A stretch of 64,000 nt of DNA from assembly GCA_029204225.1 (NCBI GenBank), contig MU832095.1:1-64000 (forward strand). Reading direction: 5' to 3'. The stretch is from Diphasiastrum complanatum. Taxonomy: Eukaryota > Streptophyta > Lycopodiopsida > Lycopodiales > Lycopodiaceae. Within the stretch, counting starts at the first letter, position 1. The number at the start of each line of letters is the position of its first letter. The translations under genes and the position numbers were made by a program. Shown one piece after another: positions 21,601 to 34,675 of this stretch. Below the pieces are notes generated by a model, which searched no databases, had not been told where the DNA came from, and saw only the letters and a list, made by a program, of their open reading frames with translations.

Positions 21601-23040
21601 AGATTATGTTGAGGGCATAAGTCTCACAGAATAGCCCATACCCTAAGGTAGCCCTTAGGCCAAAATAGGCCATACTTCCCAATTGACTGAGGTATTGCCT
21701 CATGCAAAAGTGGTTGTGGGTGATGTCTATATTGGGAACTGTAGTTATGCATGGAGGAGAATGATCCTTAAAGGAGAACTCACATGTCCTGTGTGGGCTA
21801 GGGCTTTGGAAGAGTATATCTATACCCTCATCTCTCACTTTAGAAATTGGATTGTATCAACAATTGAGAACCGTTGGTTGGGTGGATCTTGCCACAACAC
21901 ATGTTCTTGTGTGTTTCTTCTTCAAATGAACTTGAGGTTTTTAAACACTAAAACTTTATATTTCAATCAATTAGTGCCTTCAATCTTTTGAATAATTCCC
22001 CTAGACTAAGCTTAGCATTGGATTACTTTTTAATCTCTTTTTCAATGTACTCAAAATATTGATCTTAAGAGAAGTTTTTCAGCAACATTTAGGAATTGTG
22101 GGGCCACAAAAAACTCTCTCACTCTAACTACATGCACAAGCATGAATATGTATCTTAAAAAAGCATACTATGCCAGTGATTTCTACCGAACTTAATGAAC
22201 TCCCTTGGAAAGGAGTTGCTTCTATCGGATCTTAGTAGTGAAAAATTTAGGCTCATTTCATGTTGAATAGGAACTCGTAGTTACTATGTAAAAGAAATTT
22301 CTATTCTAACTTTCAAAAACTAGCAAAAACCAAAAAATTGTTGATCTTGCTTATCATCTAAGAATCATGAAAATCGATTTGAGTATTGAAGATGTATATG
22401 GATAATGTTTATGTTTTTCAAAGCTTGTACCAAAACGTCCAATTCCAGCATCAAGATCGTTGATCATCAAACAGCTCATTTTTCCCTGTCACAGACAAGT
22501 AAACAGTGACGCAAAAGTTCCTTATTGTCTCAAAGCTTGGATGTATATGCTATGTAAGCCCACTAAATTCGTGTGAAGTAACTTCAGCAGTAAGAGGACC
22601 ACATATGAGTGACTAGAAATGCTTGTATGTCTCTGCTTGCATCTAATGTGGGGCATTCATTCATTCACCTAGACTATGTATGCAACTAGATACTTTAAAT
22701 GTGGGGCATTCATTCATTCGCCTATACTATGTACGCAACTAGATACTTTAAATGACAAAATCGTTTACTTCTATATGAGCACACAATAGCCTCACAAAAT
22801 GGCAAAGTATTTTGGTACGAAGAATTTCAATAATAATTGGCATACGACTTTGCTAAAGGACAGTTTTCAAGCACAAAACAATCAAGAGGTAAAGAGGAAC
22901 TCATATTGGAGATGTTGCAAACAAGCACACAAGTGCTTACCCAAAACCATTAAGAGGGAAAGGCTAAATGGTAAACGCAGAATGCTACATATAAATTGCC
23001 TACAATAATCACACTTTATAACAGATTATTAATCTGCACT
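21600..23040. other. No gene recognised; possible G4 LTR and leader
   Basis: AT-rich stretch between G4 integrase/chromodomain (left) and G4-like protease (right). That position fits an LTR plus leader shared by two fragments, but I could not fix TG...CA ends or a primer site. It contains a 53-bp duplication (22645-22754). Confidence 0.3.
22645..22754. repeat. 53-bp tandem duplication
   Basis: AATGTGGGGCATTCATTC ... ACTAGATACTTTA occurs twice in tandem, the units starting at 22645 and 22698. The copies differ at only a few positions, so it is fairly recent. Each unit includes a short ATTC direct repeat. Confidence 0.8.
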
Positions 23041-24740
23041 TGTTTTTTCAATGTTTGAGATTAGATCATAGCCAGTACAGGAAGAAAATCTATTTGACAT
23101 CCTGGCTTCAATGATTCTAGCACCATCAAATCCCACACATTTTCAATGCCCATAGTTTTCAGGGCATTGATTATCAGATTGGGATTTCCATAGGCAAGCT
23201 GATTTTCACATTACTTGTCTTGAGCATTATTTGCCTTGAGCACTATGATATCATTCTTGGTGCAGATTGGTCTGCTTCCCTCAGTGCTGTCACTCTAGAT
23301 CTTCAGCATTAATCACTCTCTTTTATTCATGCTGATGTCTCCTACACACTGATCGGCATCAACTCTCAACAAGATTACAAGCTTGTGTCTGGTAACAGTT
23401 CACGCAGAGCCTACCAAAGGCTCATTGTCTGGCATTCATATGTGTTTATGTGGTTCAAAATGCTCCAAGTCTACTTATGTTTATTCAGCTTTGCCCCTAC
23501 CACAAGTGATTTTTGATCTTTTATAGTAGTTTCAGCATGTTGTTAACAAGCCTACCACACTGCCACCTTCACATGATGTCAACACCGTATTGACCCTCTC
23601 CCTAGTTCTTACCCTCCTTGTGCTCCCTATCGGATGTCTAAATCTGAATGTGATGAAGTCCAACATCAAATTCATGACCTTTTATGTCAAGACCTAATTG
23701 ATCCGCATACCTATTTTACTTGTTTAGAAAGAATGATTCCAAATATCTTTGTATTGATTATTGTAATCTACTACTCATCATGATCAGTGCTCTATTCCTC
23801 ATATGCTTATATAACCTTTTTGAAGAACTTAGTAAAGCTAAAAAATTTCTCCAAAATTGTTCTCCATTCTACTTACCATCAGATGTGTATGCATCCTCCA
23901 AATATATATAAGTCTCATTTGACCGTTGTTTTTCATCTCCTTGTTGATCACCAACTCTATGCCAAATGGTCCAAATGCTCATTTTTTGTTCTTGAAATTG
24001 AGTCTCTAGAATTTCTCATATCCGATGGCCATGTTTTTCTTGATCCTAGTAAGCTTAAAGTTATTCTCACTTGGCCCACTCCAACTGATGTTCACCAAGT
24101 TCATATGTTTCTGGCTCTCCACCTCCCCAACCTCATTCCTCATTTTGCTATTGTTTCAACCCCTCTCCATGACTTACTCAAAAAAGATAGAACTTCCTTT
24201 TTGAAGTCCTACAAGTCAAACCACTTTTGAGTCTTTGAAAAAATTGCTTACTTATGCCCCTGTTATTGGTCTTCTTGCTTTTGATAAGTGCACTATGGAG
24301 ACTGATGTAACTTCTGTTGGTTTGGGTGGCCTTTTATGCTAGACTAGTGTTGTCATTGCCTATGAGTCTCACCGTCTTCATTATTATGAGCAGCGCTATT
24401 CCACACATGAAAAAGAGCTCCAAAATCTCAATTTTTTCGTTTATCATGGTTCCTTTTGATATATCTACTAATGATCGATCCTTACACTATCTATGTGTAC
24501 ACCCAGAAAGATCTTACTGACAGACAGTATCGTTGGCTATAGTTTTTGCACTCCTTTCATTTTGATACGACCATTCTAATGTTACTGTTGATGCCTTGTC
24601 TCGCCATCTAACTCTCATCTTTAATCATGTCCCTACAACTTTAATCTACTTTGATCAAGTACCTACTGCCTATCTTACATGTCCCGACTTTCGTGATGTT
24701 TACGCTTCCCTTCCTCCCACCATCGTTAGGTTTCTAGCCC
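23040..24740 (+). pseudogene. G4-like protease-RT-RNase H remnant
   Basis: The frames give the protease tail (YDIILGADWSASLSAVTLDL, about 23250), the pre-RT linker (PSSYPPCAPYRMSKSECDE, about 23605), and RT pieces (DSKYLCIDYCNLLL, NLFEELSKAKKFL, about 23735-23860; HQLYAKWSKCSFFVLEIES, about 23950; ILTWPTPTDVHQVHMFLAL, about 24065). An RNase H piece follows (YAPVIGLLAFDKCTMETD, about 24255; STHEKELQNLNFFVYH, about 24405), then LADRQYRWL-like sequence. The catalytic YxDD region is deleted. No integrase follows. Confidence 0.6.
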
Positions 24741-26280
24741 TATAATTCTTAATATGTACTCTCAAACAATAATGACAATTCCCCAAGTCTTTCATGTTGA
24801 ACTCTTGCTTCAAATCCCTCTTACATTCATCTAACACATTCCTGCATTTCTAAATAATCACATCATCCCCATAATAGAGCTCTGAGAATCTTCAATCAAT
24901 GCTTCAAATGTATAATGATGGCTCATGCCTCATCCCAAAACAAAGAAATAGCACGACCGTCTCAAAGTTGTTCGACCTAGGCTCTCATGGCGGCCCCCAC
25001 TATGTCTAATGGGGTCCTAAACAAACATCTACCTCAAGCTTTCCTAAACTTTGATTAGGACCCCAAAACAATGAATATATAATCAAAGTTCTTATCTCGG
25101 TCTTTGTAAGTTTACATTAAATCCAGTGCTTGCCAGAAACATATAATCCATTCAAAAAAGATACCAAATTTTCTATTCACCTACTAGGAAATTTTTTGTA
25201 GGTTCTCATAACCTACATGTTTGAGCACTTATAAGTTATGAGCCTATCAAATATTAAACTATAGGTTTTTATTTTCATATAATTTTTTTTTTTGGTTTAA
25301 GATTTTAAAATAGTTAGTTTGGCACTAGGCTTTAATACATTCTTTGAGTGGCCCATAATAAACTTTCAACAAAGTGCATGCCATTTTACTTCTTTTTAAA
25401 TACAAAATTCATACAAGTGATTTTTAATCATTATTAAATTCTAATATATATCAAAATGTACAAATTTAACACTTTGATATTGAGTATTGCATAACCCTAA
25501 TTTCTTGTGTTTTCTAGAAGTTGATTTTTTTAAAAACTTGTCTTCTAAATCCTGCATCTCAATTTGCTTGTCGGCAGTCAACTTCCTATAAGTTTTTTAC
25601 AAAGTTGATTTTTGGAGAAAGATGTCAATTCCATTCCTATACTTGTCGGCTTTCCCAAACAGTGACCCAAAGTTTGAATCAATTGAAATCCTAATTAAAA
25701 AGGATAGATTTATTATAAGGTTTTGCATAAAAAGTTGAACCTTCTTGAAAGAAATTATTTTGAGCCTTCTCCATATGGAATCGTAGGCTTTTGGCCCATG
25801 AGTTGTTAAAAAGCCTATAAAAAAAATTTAATAGGTTTTGTGTTAGGTTGAAAAAAAAAATTTCACGAGTCCCTACCATTTTTTGAAACTTGGCAAGTGC
25901 GTTGACCGGCAATGGACGATTGGTCCATTTTATTTAAGGTTTTGTTTTGAAAGGCAGGTATGAGACTTTTCCTGTTAAAAGGTTGAAGGGTAATTTTTTT
26001 TTTCAAGCAATCACCTTTCAACTGGAAAGGTCAAAATTGAAATGCATTTTATTGAAATTAATATTGGCAATGAAGGGTTGGAAAAGCTTCAAAATGCAAG
26101 TCAACATGCTAGGGGCAACTCAACATGCTAGAGGACATTGCCTGGCTCAAAAAATGAGTTTTAGTTGTGACTACCTGGCAGTGGGTCCCTGCCATGTCCT
26201 CTGCGACATTAGTGGCAATTGCATGTTAAAGAGTGGGAGGCCCATTTTTTCTCCCTCATCGCTATTTCCATTGTTTCAAC
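24740..26280. other. No gene recognised
   Basis: AT-rich intergenic or intronic sequence with T-runs. Minus-strand frame 25691-25912 and plus-strand frame 25947-26390 show no family motif. Confidence 0.3.
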
Positions 26281-26282
26281 AT

Positions 26283-26492
26283 CCAGCCATGGCTGATCAA
26301 ACAACGATGGATGAACCACAATTGCAATGGAAGAGGTGTGTAAAAATTGACGAGCAATTGCGAGCAATATGCCAGAGTTTGCAGTCTTGAAGAGTCTTTA
26401 GGCCGAGATTTCATGGCATGATTAAATTGTCCAATTTGTGAATTTCTCAATAGTATGACTATGGACGGCATAGTGGTCCGCAGCACCATAGA
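26283..26492 (+). pseudogene. Unidentified frame, left part, interrupted by G1-b
   Basis: An open frame begins near 26289 (MADQTTMDEPQLQWKRC). After a stop, a second in-frame piece reads CPICEFLNSMTMDGIVVRST just before the G1-b insertion. Joining across the element, with one copy of the ATAGA target duplication removed, keeps the frame open (…RSTIEDQSVTINR…). I do not recognise the protein; a retroelement gag or orphan gene are both possible. Confidence 0.3.
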
Positions 26493-26826
26493 TGTTACGA
26501 GCATGTAACCAGTGCCGAACCCTAGAGAACACAGGAGGTCAAATACCATAGTCAGGGACGTGTCCAACAAGGCAAGCCAGTGTGAGTAGTGTGCCCCCGG
26601 CACGGTCCATAGACATGGCGAGCCTACCACAGCCTAGGGACCCTGTCAGCAGGATAGGGCCCCACGTTGGGTCCCGACGTGCAGTCGGCCACGTCAGTGC
26701 CAAGTCGCCGACACTTGCTACCAGTTCTCACACTGGGCTAGGAGGGGATTGCTCCATATCAGGGAGTAGGCAAGGTTGAGAGGATCAGTTAGTGTTTGCC
26801 CTACTGTGGTGTTGAGACACCTAACA
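26493..26826 (+). repeat. 5' LTR of G1-b (334 bp)
   Basis: TGTTACGAGCATGTAACC ... ACACCTAACA. It is shorter than its partner because of small deletions near GTCCAAC and after ACACTTG. Confidence 0.9.
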
Positions 26827-26827
26827 C

Positions 26828-26840
26828 TGGTATCAGAGCC
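26828..26840 (+). promoter_or_regulatory. Primer binding site of G1-b
   Basis: TGGTATCAGAGCC, the canonical complement of plant initiator tRNA-Met 3' end, one base after the LTR. Confidence 0.85.
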
Positions 26841-27780
26841 ATCTCCATCTTTGGGAGCTTAGTTTCAGCAAGAGAGAAATCTATCAGAGTGTATAGAACA
26901 TCTTCCAACTTTCAGGAATTGGTAGAACAGAGCCAGCGCTGTAGGGACAGCCTCCTACTGAGTAAATCTCAATGAAATTCTCACTTGTTCTGAGTTAGAA
27001 TTTCTTGTATAGACTCAGCGCTGCAGGACCAATGATTTACCTCTGTTTTTTGAGTGTAAACTATTAATTTCTGAGCGGATTTAGGGTAGAAGTTTGCAAG
27101 CAGGTCCAGCGCTGGAGGTGCTGCTACAAAATCTGATTTATAAAGGGATTTTGGGCCTCAAAATCAAGTGAATTTGAGCAGTCAGACCCCTGTCCAGCCA
27201 GCGAGGGTTTTCCCTACAACAACCAGATTTTTGTTTGCAAATTCTAGCCTTTAACTCAAATTTTTCAGATCAGAAGCAGCAATCAGATTGAGGTCAGACC
27301 AGCGAGTTATTGTCTCCTTGAAATTCCGGATTTTTAGATCGATCTGGTGGCTTCAAACCTGAGTTTTTGCCGCAGCAGACCAGTATCTTTCACAGCGAGG
27401 GTAGCTGGTGATCCAAATCTGATTTTTCTTGTAAATTCGGACCTTCAACTCTGGTTTTTTGGGGACGAGGGTGGAGGATCAGTAAATGGGAAATTTGGTG
27501 CACTTTTCCAGCTTGCAAATCTGATTTTTGGAGGCAGCGGATCCAAACTCCATCAGAGAGGGTTCTCCAAGAATCATCTACACAATTTCCAGATTACCTT
27601 CACCTGATTGCATGCAATTTGAGAAGACAGATTGGACAGCTGCGGAAGAACTGAGGGGGTTTCTTGCTTTTCTCTCTGGAAGTACAGTTCTAAGTATTCT
27701 GCTTCCGTTTTTTCCAGTTTAGTCAATCATTTTCTTTATTTTCAGTCAGAAGTTAAGGTACATCTCTTTCAGTTCCGAAA

Positions 27781-30700
27781 ATGACCACTCCCTAGGGACC
27801 TGATCAACCCCCGAAGAGAGGCATCGACGAACTTGAAACAGAAGCTTGACTTTTAGTAAGGGGAAAGAACCCATGGAAGTGGAGGATGAATTTGCCAAGG
27901 AACTCGACGAATTGGTTACCAAGGAGCAGTATCTCCACTTGGTAACAGAGGTGGATGAATTGAAACTGGCTTTTGCCAATTTCAAATCCAGTATGGACAA
28001 CTCGTTCGCCAAGCTCAAAAGTTTAATTTTGAACTCCGCGAAAGGAAGCCTCCCATCCACTTCTCAGTCATCCCCTTCTCCACTTCCATCAGTTTCGGGT
28101 GAGCCTATTCGGTCTCATCCCAGTGTCTTTAAAGACTTAATGCCTCCTACCTTTATTGGGGAAGAGAAGGATAGAAATGCAGATATTCAACAAACCTTCC
28201 TCAACAAATGGAAAAACATACATGCTCTTAAACAGACCCCTGACCATTTGCAAGCTATTGAGGCCAGTCTTTCCCTAGGGCCCATGGCCTATAAGTGGTG
28301 GTTAAACCTCCAGGAGACTGGGCAGACTCCCCGGTCATGGAAAGCTTTTGAAGAGGCCTTCCTAAGAGAGTTTCTACAAGAAAATGAACTTGATAGAGCC
28401 TGGGAAGCCTAGGAAAAAACAGTAATGGACAAATCCTTGATCCATTATATCTCGCAGTATCGAGAGGCAATTTTAAAGATAAAAAATATGGATGACTATC
28501 AGAAAGTCTGAGGATTTGTCCGTGGCCTTAAAGATGACTATGTACATAGTTTCCTTAGCTAAGGGTGAAGACAAGAAAATTTGGGAAACTATGGTAAGTA
28601 ATTTAAATCTTGGTATTCAGGGGTATCGAGATGAAGTAAACTTTCAGATAATGCACCTGGATCGCACAGATATTGTTCTCGGGAGAGATTGGCTCTACAG
28701 CTTAGGACCTTCCCTCCACAGAAATTATCAGGAGAACACCCTCAACTTTCAGCATAAAGGCCGAGAAATCCAGTTGCATGGGGAGCATGATGTCCCCAAC
28801 AGCCCTATGGTTTGCAGTTCAGAGCTCTGTCAATTAATCAGAGATAACGACCATCAGGTATTCCTATGTGACTTTCAATTTATTCTAGAAGTTTCTATTT
28901 CTAGTTCTTTACAGCAAAAAGTAAGTAAATTAAAAACTTTATTGTCTAAATTTAAAGATGTTTTTCCTGAAGATTTACCGCATGGTTTACCACCTAGCAA
29001 AGATGTAGATCATGTAATAAACCTAGTACCAGGTACAACACCTGTTTCTAAACCTCCGTATCGCGTCAGCCGAACAGAGGATGAAGAAATAACTAGGCAG
29101 TTAACAGATTATCTTGGGAAAGGCCAAATTTAGACCAGTAGTTCACCATGGGCCTCACCAGTCCTTTTGGTGAAAAAGGAGGGGTCTATGCGTCTTTGCG
29201 TAGATTACAGAGCCCTCAATAAAGTCATAATTAAGAATAAGTACCCAATGCCTCGGGCAGACGAGTTGTTTGATCAACTCGACGGGGCTAAGTTTTTCAG
29301 TATAATTGACCTTAGGTCGGGATATCATCAAGTCCGTATAAAGTCGGAAGATGTCCCGAAAGCAGCTTTTAGGACTCGTCATGGTCATTATGAGTTTAAG
29401 GTGATGCCATTTGGGCTCACAAATGCTCCAGCTACCTTTATAACTTTGATGAACAATGTCCTCAGACCATACTTGGATAAGTTTGTAGTCGTATTTTTAG
29501 ATGACATCCTCGTTTACAGTAAGACGAGGAAGGAGCATCTTAAACACCTCAGAAAGGTGTTTCAAGTGCTTAGAAAGCATAAGCTTTATGCTAAGAAACC
29601 TAAGCGTGAATTCTTTGTTGAAGAAGTAGCTTATTTGGATCACATTATCTCGGTAGATGGGATTAAGATGGACCCTAATAAGGTTAAAGCCATACTCAGT
29701 TGGCTAAAACCTCAAAATATTTTAGAATTATAGATCTTTCTAGGTTTGGCAGGACATTACAAACGATTTGTCAAGGAATATGCTCAAATAGCAATTCCCA
29801 TGACAAATCTTCTTAAGGGGAAGGGAAAGGAGTTCATTTGGGAGTCCGCACAGCAGGAGAGCTTTGATGCTCTCAAAACAGCCTTAGCTACAGCACCAAT
29901 ACTAAAAGTCGTCGACCCCAATCAGCCATTTGTGATCGAAACAGATGCTAGCGACTTAGCAATTGGTGCTGTACTAACTCAGAATGGACGACCAATTGCG
30001 TGTATACGTCAGATGACGTTGAGGATTCTGAGCCTGTATTACCCAAGCAAACCGCAGTGGTGGAGGGTCAGTTGACTCAAGGATTCAAATGGAAACAATA
30101 TTCCATTCAGGATGAGTACTTGCTCTATAGAGATAGAGTATGTGTCCCCAATTCAAAGGATTATAGGCAGCAGGTCCTATATGAGTGTCATGACAGTCCT
30201 AGTGCAGGGTACCCAGGCATTCAAAAGACCTATGAGCTTCTTCATAGGCAATTTTTCTGGCCCAGTATGAAAATGGACATCCAGCAATATGTAACCAATT
30301 GCCAGAAATGTCAGGTAAATAAAGCAGAGGTTTAAAGGCAAGAGGGTTGTTTTTCTTAGATATACCAGCTGGTAAATGGGAGAGTATCTCCATGGATTTT
30401 ATAGTAGGCCTGCCTAAAACCCAAAAGGGTAATCACGCTATATGGGTCACAGTTGACCGTCTAACCAAAATGGCTCACTTTAGTCCGACCAAAACAACCG
30501 TTAGAGCTCTAGAGTTAGCGAGGTTGTTTGTAGATGGGCTATTTAAATTGTACGGTCTACCTTCCGGCATAGTCAGCGACCAAGACAGTAAGTTTAATGG
30601 AAATTTTTGGAGGGCAGTATTCCATCATCTCCATACTGAACTTAACATGAGTACTAGCGACCATCCACAGACCGGGGACGGTCAAACAGAAAGAGTAAAT

Positions 30701-31453
30701 CAGGTGCTGGAGGATATGCTTCGTGCATACGTCAGCAAAAAGCAGACTAATTGGGAGGAGTATCTCTCAATACTAGAGTTTGCTTATAACAGTACCAAAC
30801 ATTCAGCTACGGGATACAGCCCATTTATGCAGATGTATGGTTTTCAGCCACGCTCACCCACAGCTGTAGGGTTTAAACAAGAGAAAGTTAAAGCAGCCAG
30901 AAACTTTTTAAAAGACCTAAACCAGATGATAGAACATGCTAAGCGTAGCATTAGGCAATCCCAGGATCGAGCCAGGCATCATGCAGATCCACACAGACGG
31001 GATGTGCAGTTCTCCGCTGGTGAGAAAGTCTACTTGAGAGTACCAGTTGACTCTAAAACCGTTAAATCAGGAGTGTGTGCTAAGTTGTCTCCTAGGTATT
31101 GTGGTCCTTTTACCATCAGTAGGAGACTAGGCGAGGTCACCTATGAACTAGAACTCCCACACATCAGTAAGGTTTTTTCAGTTTTTCATGTAAGTCAGTT
31201 ACGAAAAGCCTTAGCCAGATCAGAAAATCTGGTTGGGGACAGTGTTCTAGTTCTCCCATTGGATTCTCAGCAACCTCCACATGAACCAGAGGAGATTCTT
31301 GATAGTAGAGAGACTCAGACTCGTCATACTCTATACCGGAAATATCTGGTCAAGTGGAATGATCAGCCTGTTGAGAATGCCACTTGGGAAAGAGGCAACG
31401 TCCTTCGCAAGATTTTTCCAAACTTTGTCTTAGAGGACCAAGACGGTTCTTAA
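27781..31453 (+). pseudogene. G1-b gag-pol remnant
   Basis: Start region MTTP then TAG at the fifth codon. Gag continues in another frame (27846-28412, [20 protein letters not shown]), then stops at 28411 and 28507. A deletion joins gag (GLKDDY) to the protease tail ([12 protein letters not shown]). RT retains [13 protein letters not shown] (about 29490), with a stop at 29131 before it and another at 29731. RNase H begins VIETDASDLAIGAVLTQ (about 29935) and is cut by the second deletion. Integrase from about 30180 keeps [27 protein letters not shown] and DGQTERVNQ (with one inserted codon before it). The chromodomain is near 31345-31450. It is not functional. Confidence 0.85.
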
Positions 31454-31464
31454 GGGGGAGGGAG

Positions 31465-31823
31465 TGTTACGAGCACGTAACCAGTGCCGACCCTAGAGAA
31501 CACAGGAGGTCAGATACCACAGTCAGGGACGTGTCCAACACGTACACGTCCAACAGGGCAAGACAGTGTGAGTAGTGTGCCCCGGCACGGTCCATAGACA
31601 TGGCGGGCCTAATATAGCCTGGGGACCCTGTCAGCTGGATAGGGCCCCACGTCGGGTCTCGACGTGCAGTCGGCCACGTCAGTGCCACGTGGCCGACACT
31701 TGGCAGAATGCATGCTACCAGTTCTCACACTGGGCTAGGAGGGGCTTGCTCCATATCAGGGAGTAGGCAAGGTTGGGTGGATCAGTTAGTGTTTGCCCTA
31801 CTGTGGTGTTGAGACACCTAATA
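31465..31823 (+). repeat. 3' LTR of G1-b (359 bp)
   Basis: Starts TGTTACGAGCACGTAACC after the purine tract TTAAGGGGGAGGGAG and ends ACACCTAATA (terminal CA mutated to TA). ATAGA follows. Confidence 0.85.
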
Positions 31824-32340
31824 ATAGAGGACCAAAGTGTCACTATTAATCGGCAAACCTTTGCACAAGCTATGGGATTTCCAGCCGTTGCTCGCCTCCA
31901 GGGCCAGGAGGAGCCCAAAACTAGAGCTTCGTTTGTTTAAGGGCGATAACCTATTATTCTTCAGTACCAGGATACAAGTTCTTCCACCTCTAGGACTGTG
32001 AAAGATTTCCGCAGATGGACAATCAAGCAGCTTCTGAAAAAAAGACGATACTCAATGTTTATGAAGAACTTTTGAAGCATCGTAGACATGTGGAAAGGTG
32101 CCACAATTAGGCTCAAGTAGCATATGAACAATCTGCCAGTGCTATGCAAAGAGCTAAAAGGCTGGCCCAAGTCAGCTTTGGACCACATATCACATTGATC
32201 CTACTTCACCTCGGGATTTTGACAGAAGACGAAACCAAAGCTTACTTCTTCGAGGAAGATCATCATGATGATCCAACACAAAAATTGCAAGGCAAATCTT
32301 GGAAGAAAATTCAGCACCACTGTTAGACGAGCCATTTAGG
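31824..32340 (+). pseudogene. Unidentified frame, right part, downstream of G1-b
   Basis: Continues the interrupted frame as EDQSVTINRQTFAQAMGFPA and VARLQGQEEPKTRASFV, stopping at about 31938. Further pieces (FEEDHHDDPTQKLQGKSWKK, 32250-32310) lie in another frame. No family was recognised. Confidence 0.3.
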
Positions 32341-32401
32341 AGCTACTATGCTTAATCAGATGCTTTGGCATTAACAATGATTAATGTCAATGATGATGAT
32401 G

Positions 32402-34478
32402 ACCACTTGACAAAATCCTCATAGCCCCTCGCGTACCATCAGAGCGACACACCGTGGGTCCTCATAAGCTATGAGAAAGCGTAGTGGTAGGCATCCCTCG
32501 GAACAAGCGATAATATCGCCCTCTGATCTCATAATATACAGGGCGCCTAAAGATAAAGTGCTCCTCAGACTCCACCTCACCTAGAGAACATAACTGGAAA
32601 ATCTGCTCTTCTTTGGGAATACCATGGAACCTCCCAGTCTCAATAGCTAGCTGATGAGAGGACACCCTGAGCTGCCCCAATGTAAATCTGAGGCAATGTG
32701 ACAATCCTAAGTCCAAGTAGCGTGGCATGACTGGGGTCCCCGACGCATCTAGCTCCAAGAAATGAGTCTGGTAGAAAGCTGGCTTAACCCCTAAATGGTT
32801 ACGCCAAGTCCGCTCTAGATATGTGCGATAGAGGAAGCGTCTGATATACTGATGTATGCCTGAGGGGAGCTCTGTGATGGAGATGCCAAATGACGCAAGT
32901 AGGAGGTGAGAGGCCTGAGAGAACTATGATAACTTGTAGCCCTGATCGTGAAGATGTTGTGAAGAGGATAGTGCAACCTGTATGTATTGCCTGTCTATCT
33001 CTGGTAGCGCCTGTATCCTCTGTATATAGGTGATGAGCTGAAGAACTGCCTCAATCTGTATAGGTGGAACTGCAAACTCGGCCAAGAGAATCTCATGTGG
33101 AACAGAAGGCTTTGCTCGAATCAACCGAGCTAGCATGGTGGTCTGTAATCGTGAGAGACTGGCCCAGTGTGAAGAAGGGAGACCTGTACACCATGTCTCT
33201 GCCGCATATAAAGCCGTGGGAGTAACAATGGTATCAAAGAGGCAACACTTACTGCGAGCTCCTGAATGGACTTCCAGAAGCAAAATCGCTCTAGTTGAAC
33301 AAGGGAAGCATGTCCCTTCCCCAGTCGAGTGGTAGCGGCCTGTCTCATGCTAAAAGTAGGACCTAAGAAAAGGACCCCCAGGTATTTATAGGAAGGGACC
33401 ACCTCTAGAACCTGTCCACCCAAAGTAAGCTCTTGTCGCTACATGGATGCTCTCGAAGTGTTGAAGACCATAACCTTGGTCTTCCCAATGTTCACCCCTA
33501 GGCCCCATCTGGTACAAAACTCATGCAAGCAATCCAACTGTCGTTGTAGACCCTCTTTGGTCGGTGAGACCAATACCACATCATCAGCATAAAGGAGGAT
33601 AGCAATCAAGATGTCACCAAGCCTGCAGCCAGGACCACCACCCTATGTAATGACTCTCTCCAGCTCATCAATATACAAGCCAAAGAGGACTGGTGAGAGG
33701 GAACAAAGCTTCACCCCAATAGTGCTCCAGATGTGATCAGATATGCCACTGCTATGTCGGAAACAGCCCAAGACCCGCTCATAAAGTGCCATCACAGCAA
33801 GAACAACGTCGGTGGAGAAGCCGAGGTCTCGAAGTCTCTGGATGAGCAATGAGCGAGGAACAGAATCAAAGGCTTTCCTGAAGTCCACAAAACAACAGTA
33901 AACCCTCTCTCTCCTGTGCTTAGCCTCCTCAATCAAGGCACGCAATGTGAAGATGTGATCAGCAGTAGAATAATGGGCTCGAAAACCAGCCTGACCCATG
34001 GCATGTAGTCTCCTAGTCTCCGCCTTTGAGCTCACAACAGACTGTAATATAGTACCATATAGTTTCACCAGGACATGCCCAATCATTATGGTGCGGTAGT
34101 TACTCTGAATCATGGGGTCACCATTCTTATGGATGGGGTGGATAATGTTAGTGCACCAGGAGGATGGGAAACCAGAAACAACTGCAGAGTTAAGATGGGT
34201 GGCAATAGTGGGGGCGAGTAAGTCAGAGGCATGGGAAAGGAGTTCAAATTCAAGGTCTTCGATGTCTCGATAGGTGAGTCGGTAGGGACCGTGTACAGGC
34301 TAGTAGCATAATCAGTCCAAATGCGGAGGTCCTTCAGGAGAGGTGGTGGAGAACGAGGAATGAACTCACGCCAAAAAGCGCCCGAAGAAGAGCTGAAAAG
34401 AAGGTCAATGAGGCATTTCCCTCTAGAATCATCATGGGAATAGTGTAACCCCATGACCTTGAGGATCAGGCATGGCAT
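32402..34478 (-). pseudogene. LINE reverse transcriptase, minus strand, 5'-truncated
   Basis: Minus-strand order from 34478: pre-RT linker, then SNYRTIMIGHVLVKLYGTIL (about 34100), CCFVDFRKAFDSVPRSLLIQ (motif A region, about 33890), LSPVLFGLYIDELERVIT (about 33680), a stop-interrupted segment, LLYADDVVLVSPTKEGLQRQ (about 33590), YLGVLFLGPTFSM (about 33380), a connection domain, and the knuckle QLCSLGEVESEEHFIF (about 32590). The 3' tail is cut at about 32402 with no (TTTC)n, so the copy is truncated at both ends. Same family as the copies at 7.85-10.96 kb. Confidence 0.8.
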
Positions 34479-34675
34479 TTTCGACCTTTAGTAATGATCT
34501 ATGATTGTGTTTTTGTCAATGCACCAGCAGTGAAGTCGACTTGCTCAGTCTCTAAATTAATAGTTCTGTAATGTGTATTTCCTTCTCTGATCTATTGATG
34601 TTATTTGGTTTGATCAAACTATTGGGTTGAGCATTGAACATTATACTGCAGAATGCATATGAATAGTTTGTTAAA

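Larger units (their letters stand above)
26493..31823 (+). mobile_element. G1-b: defective chromovirus with both LTRs and TSD
   Basis: LTRs at 26493-26826 and 31465-31823 are flanked by the 5-bp target duplication ATAGA (26488-26492 and 31824-31828). Internal deletions remove gag C-terminus, zinc knuckle and the protease active site (about 610 bp relative to G1-c), and RNase H plus linker (about 480 bp). Numerous stops are present. It is a close relative of G1-c, but its LTR end is GAGACACCTAACA rather than GGATCTATTACA. Confidence 0.9.
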
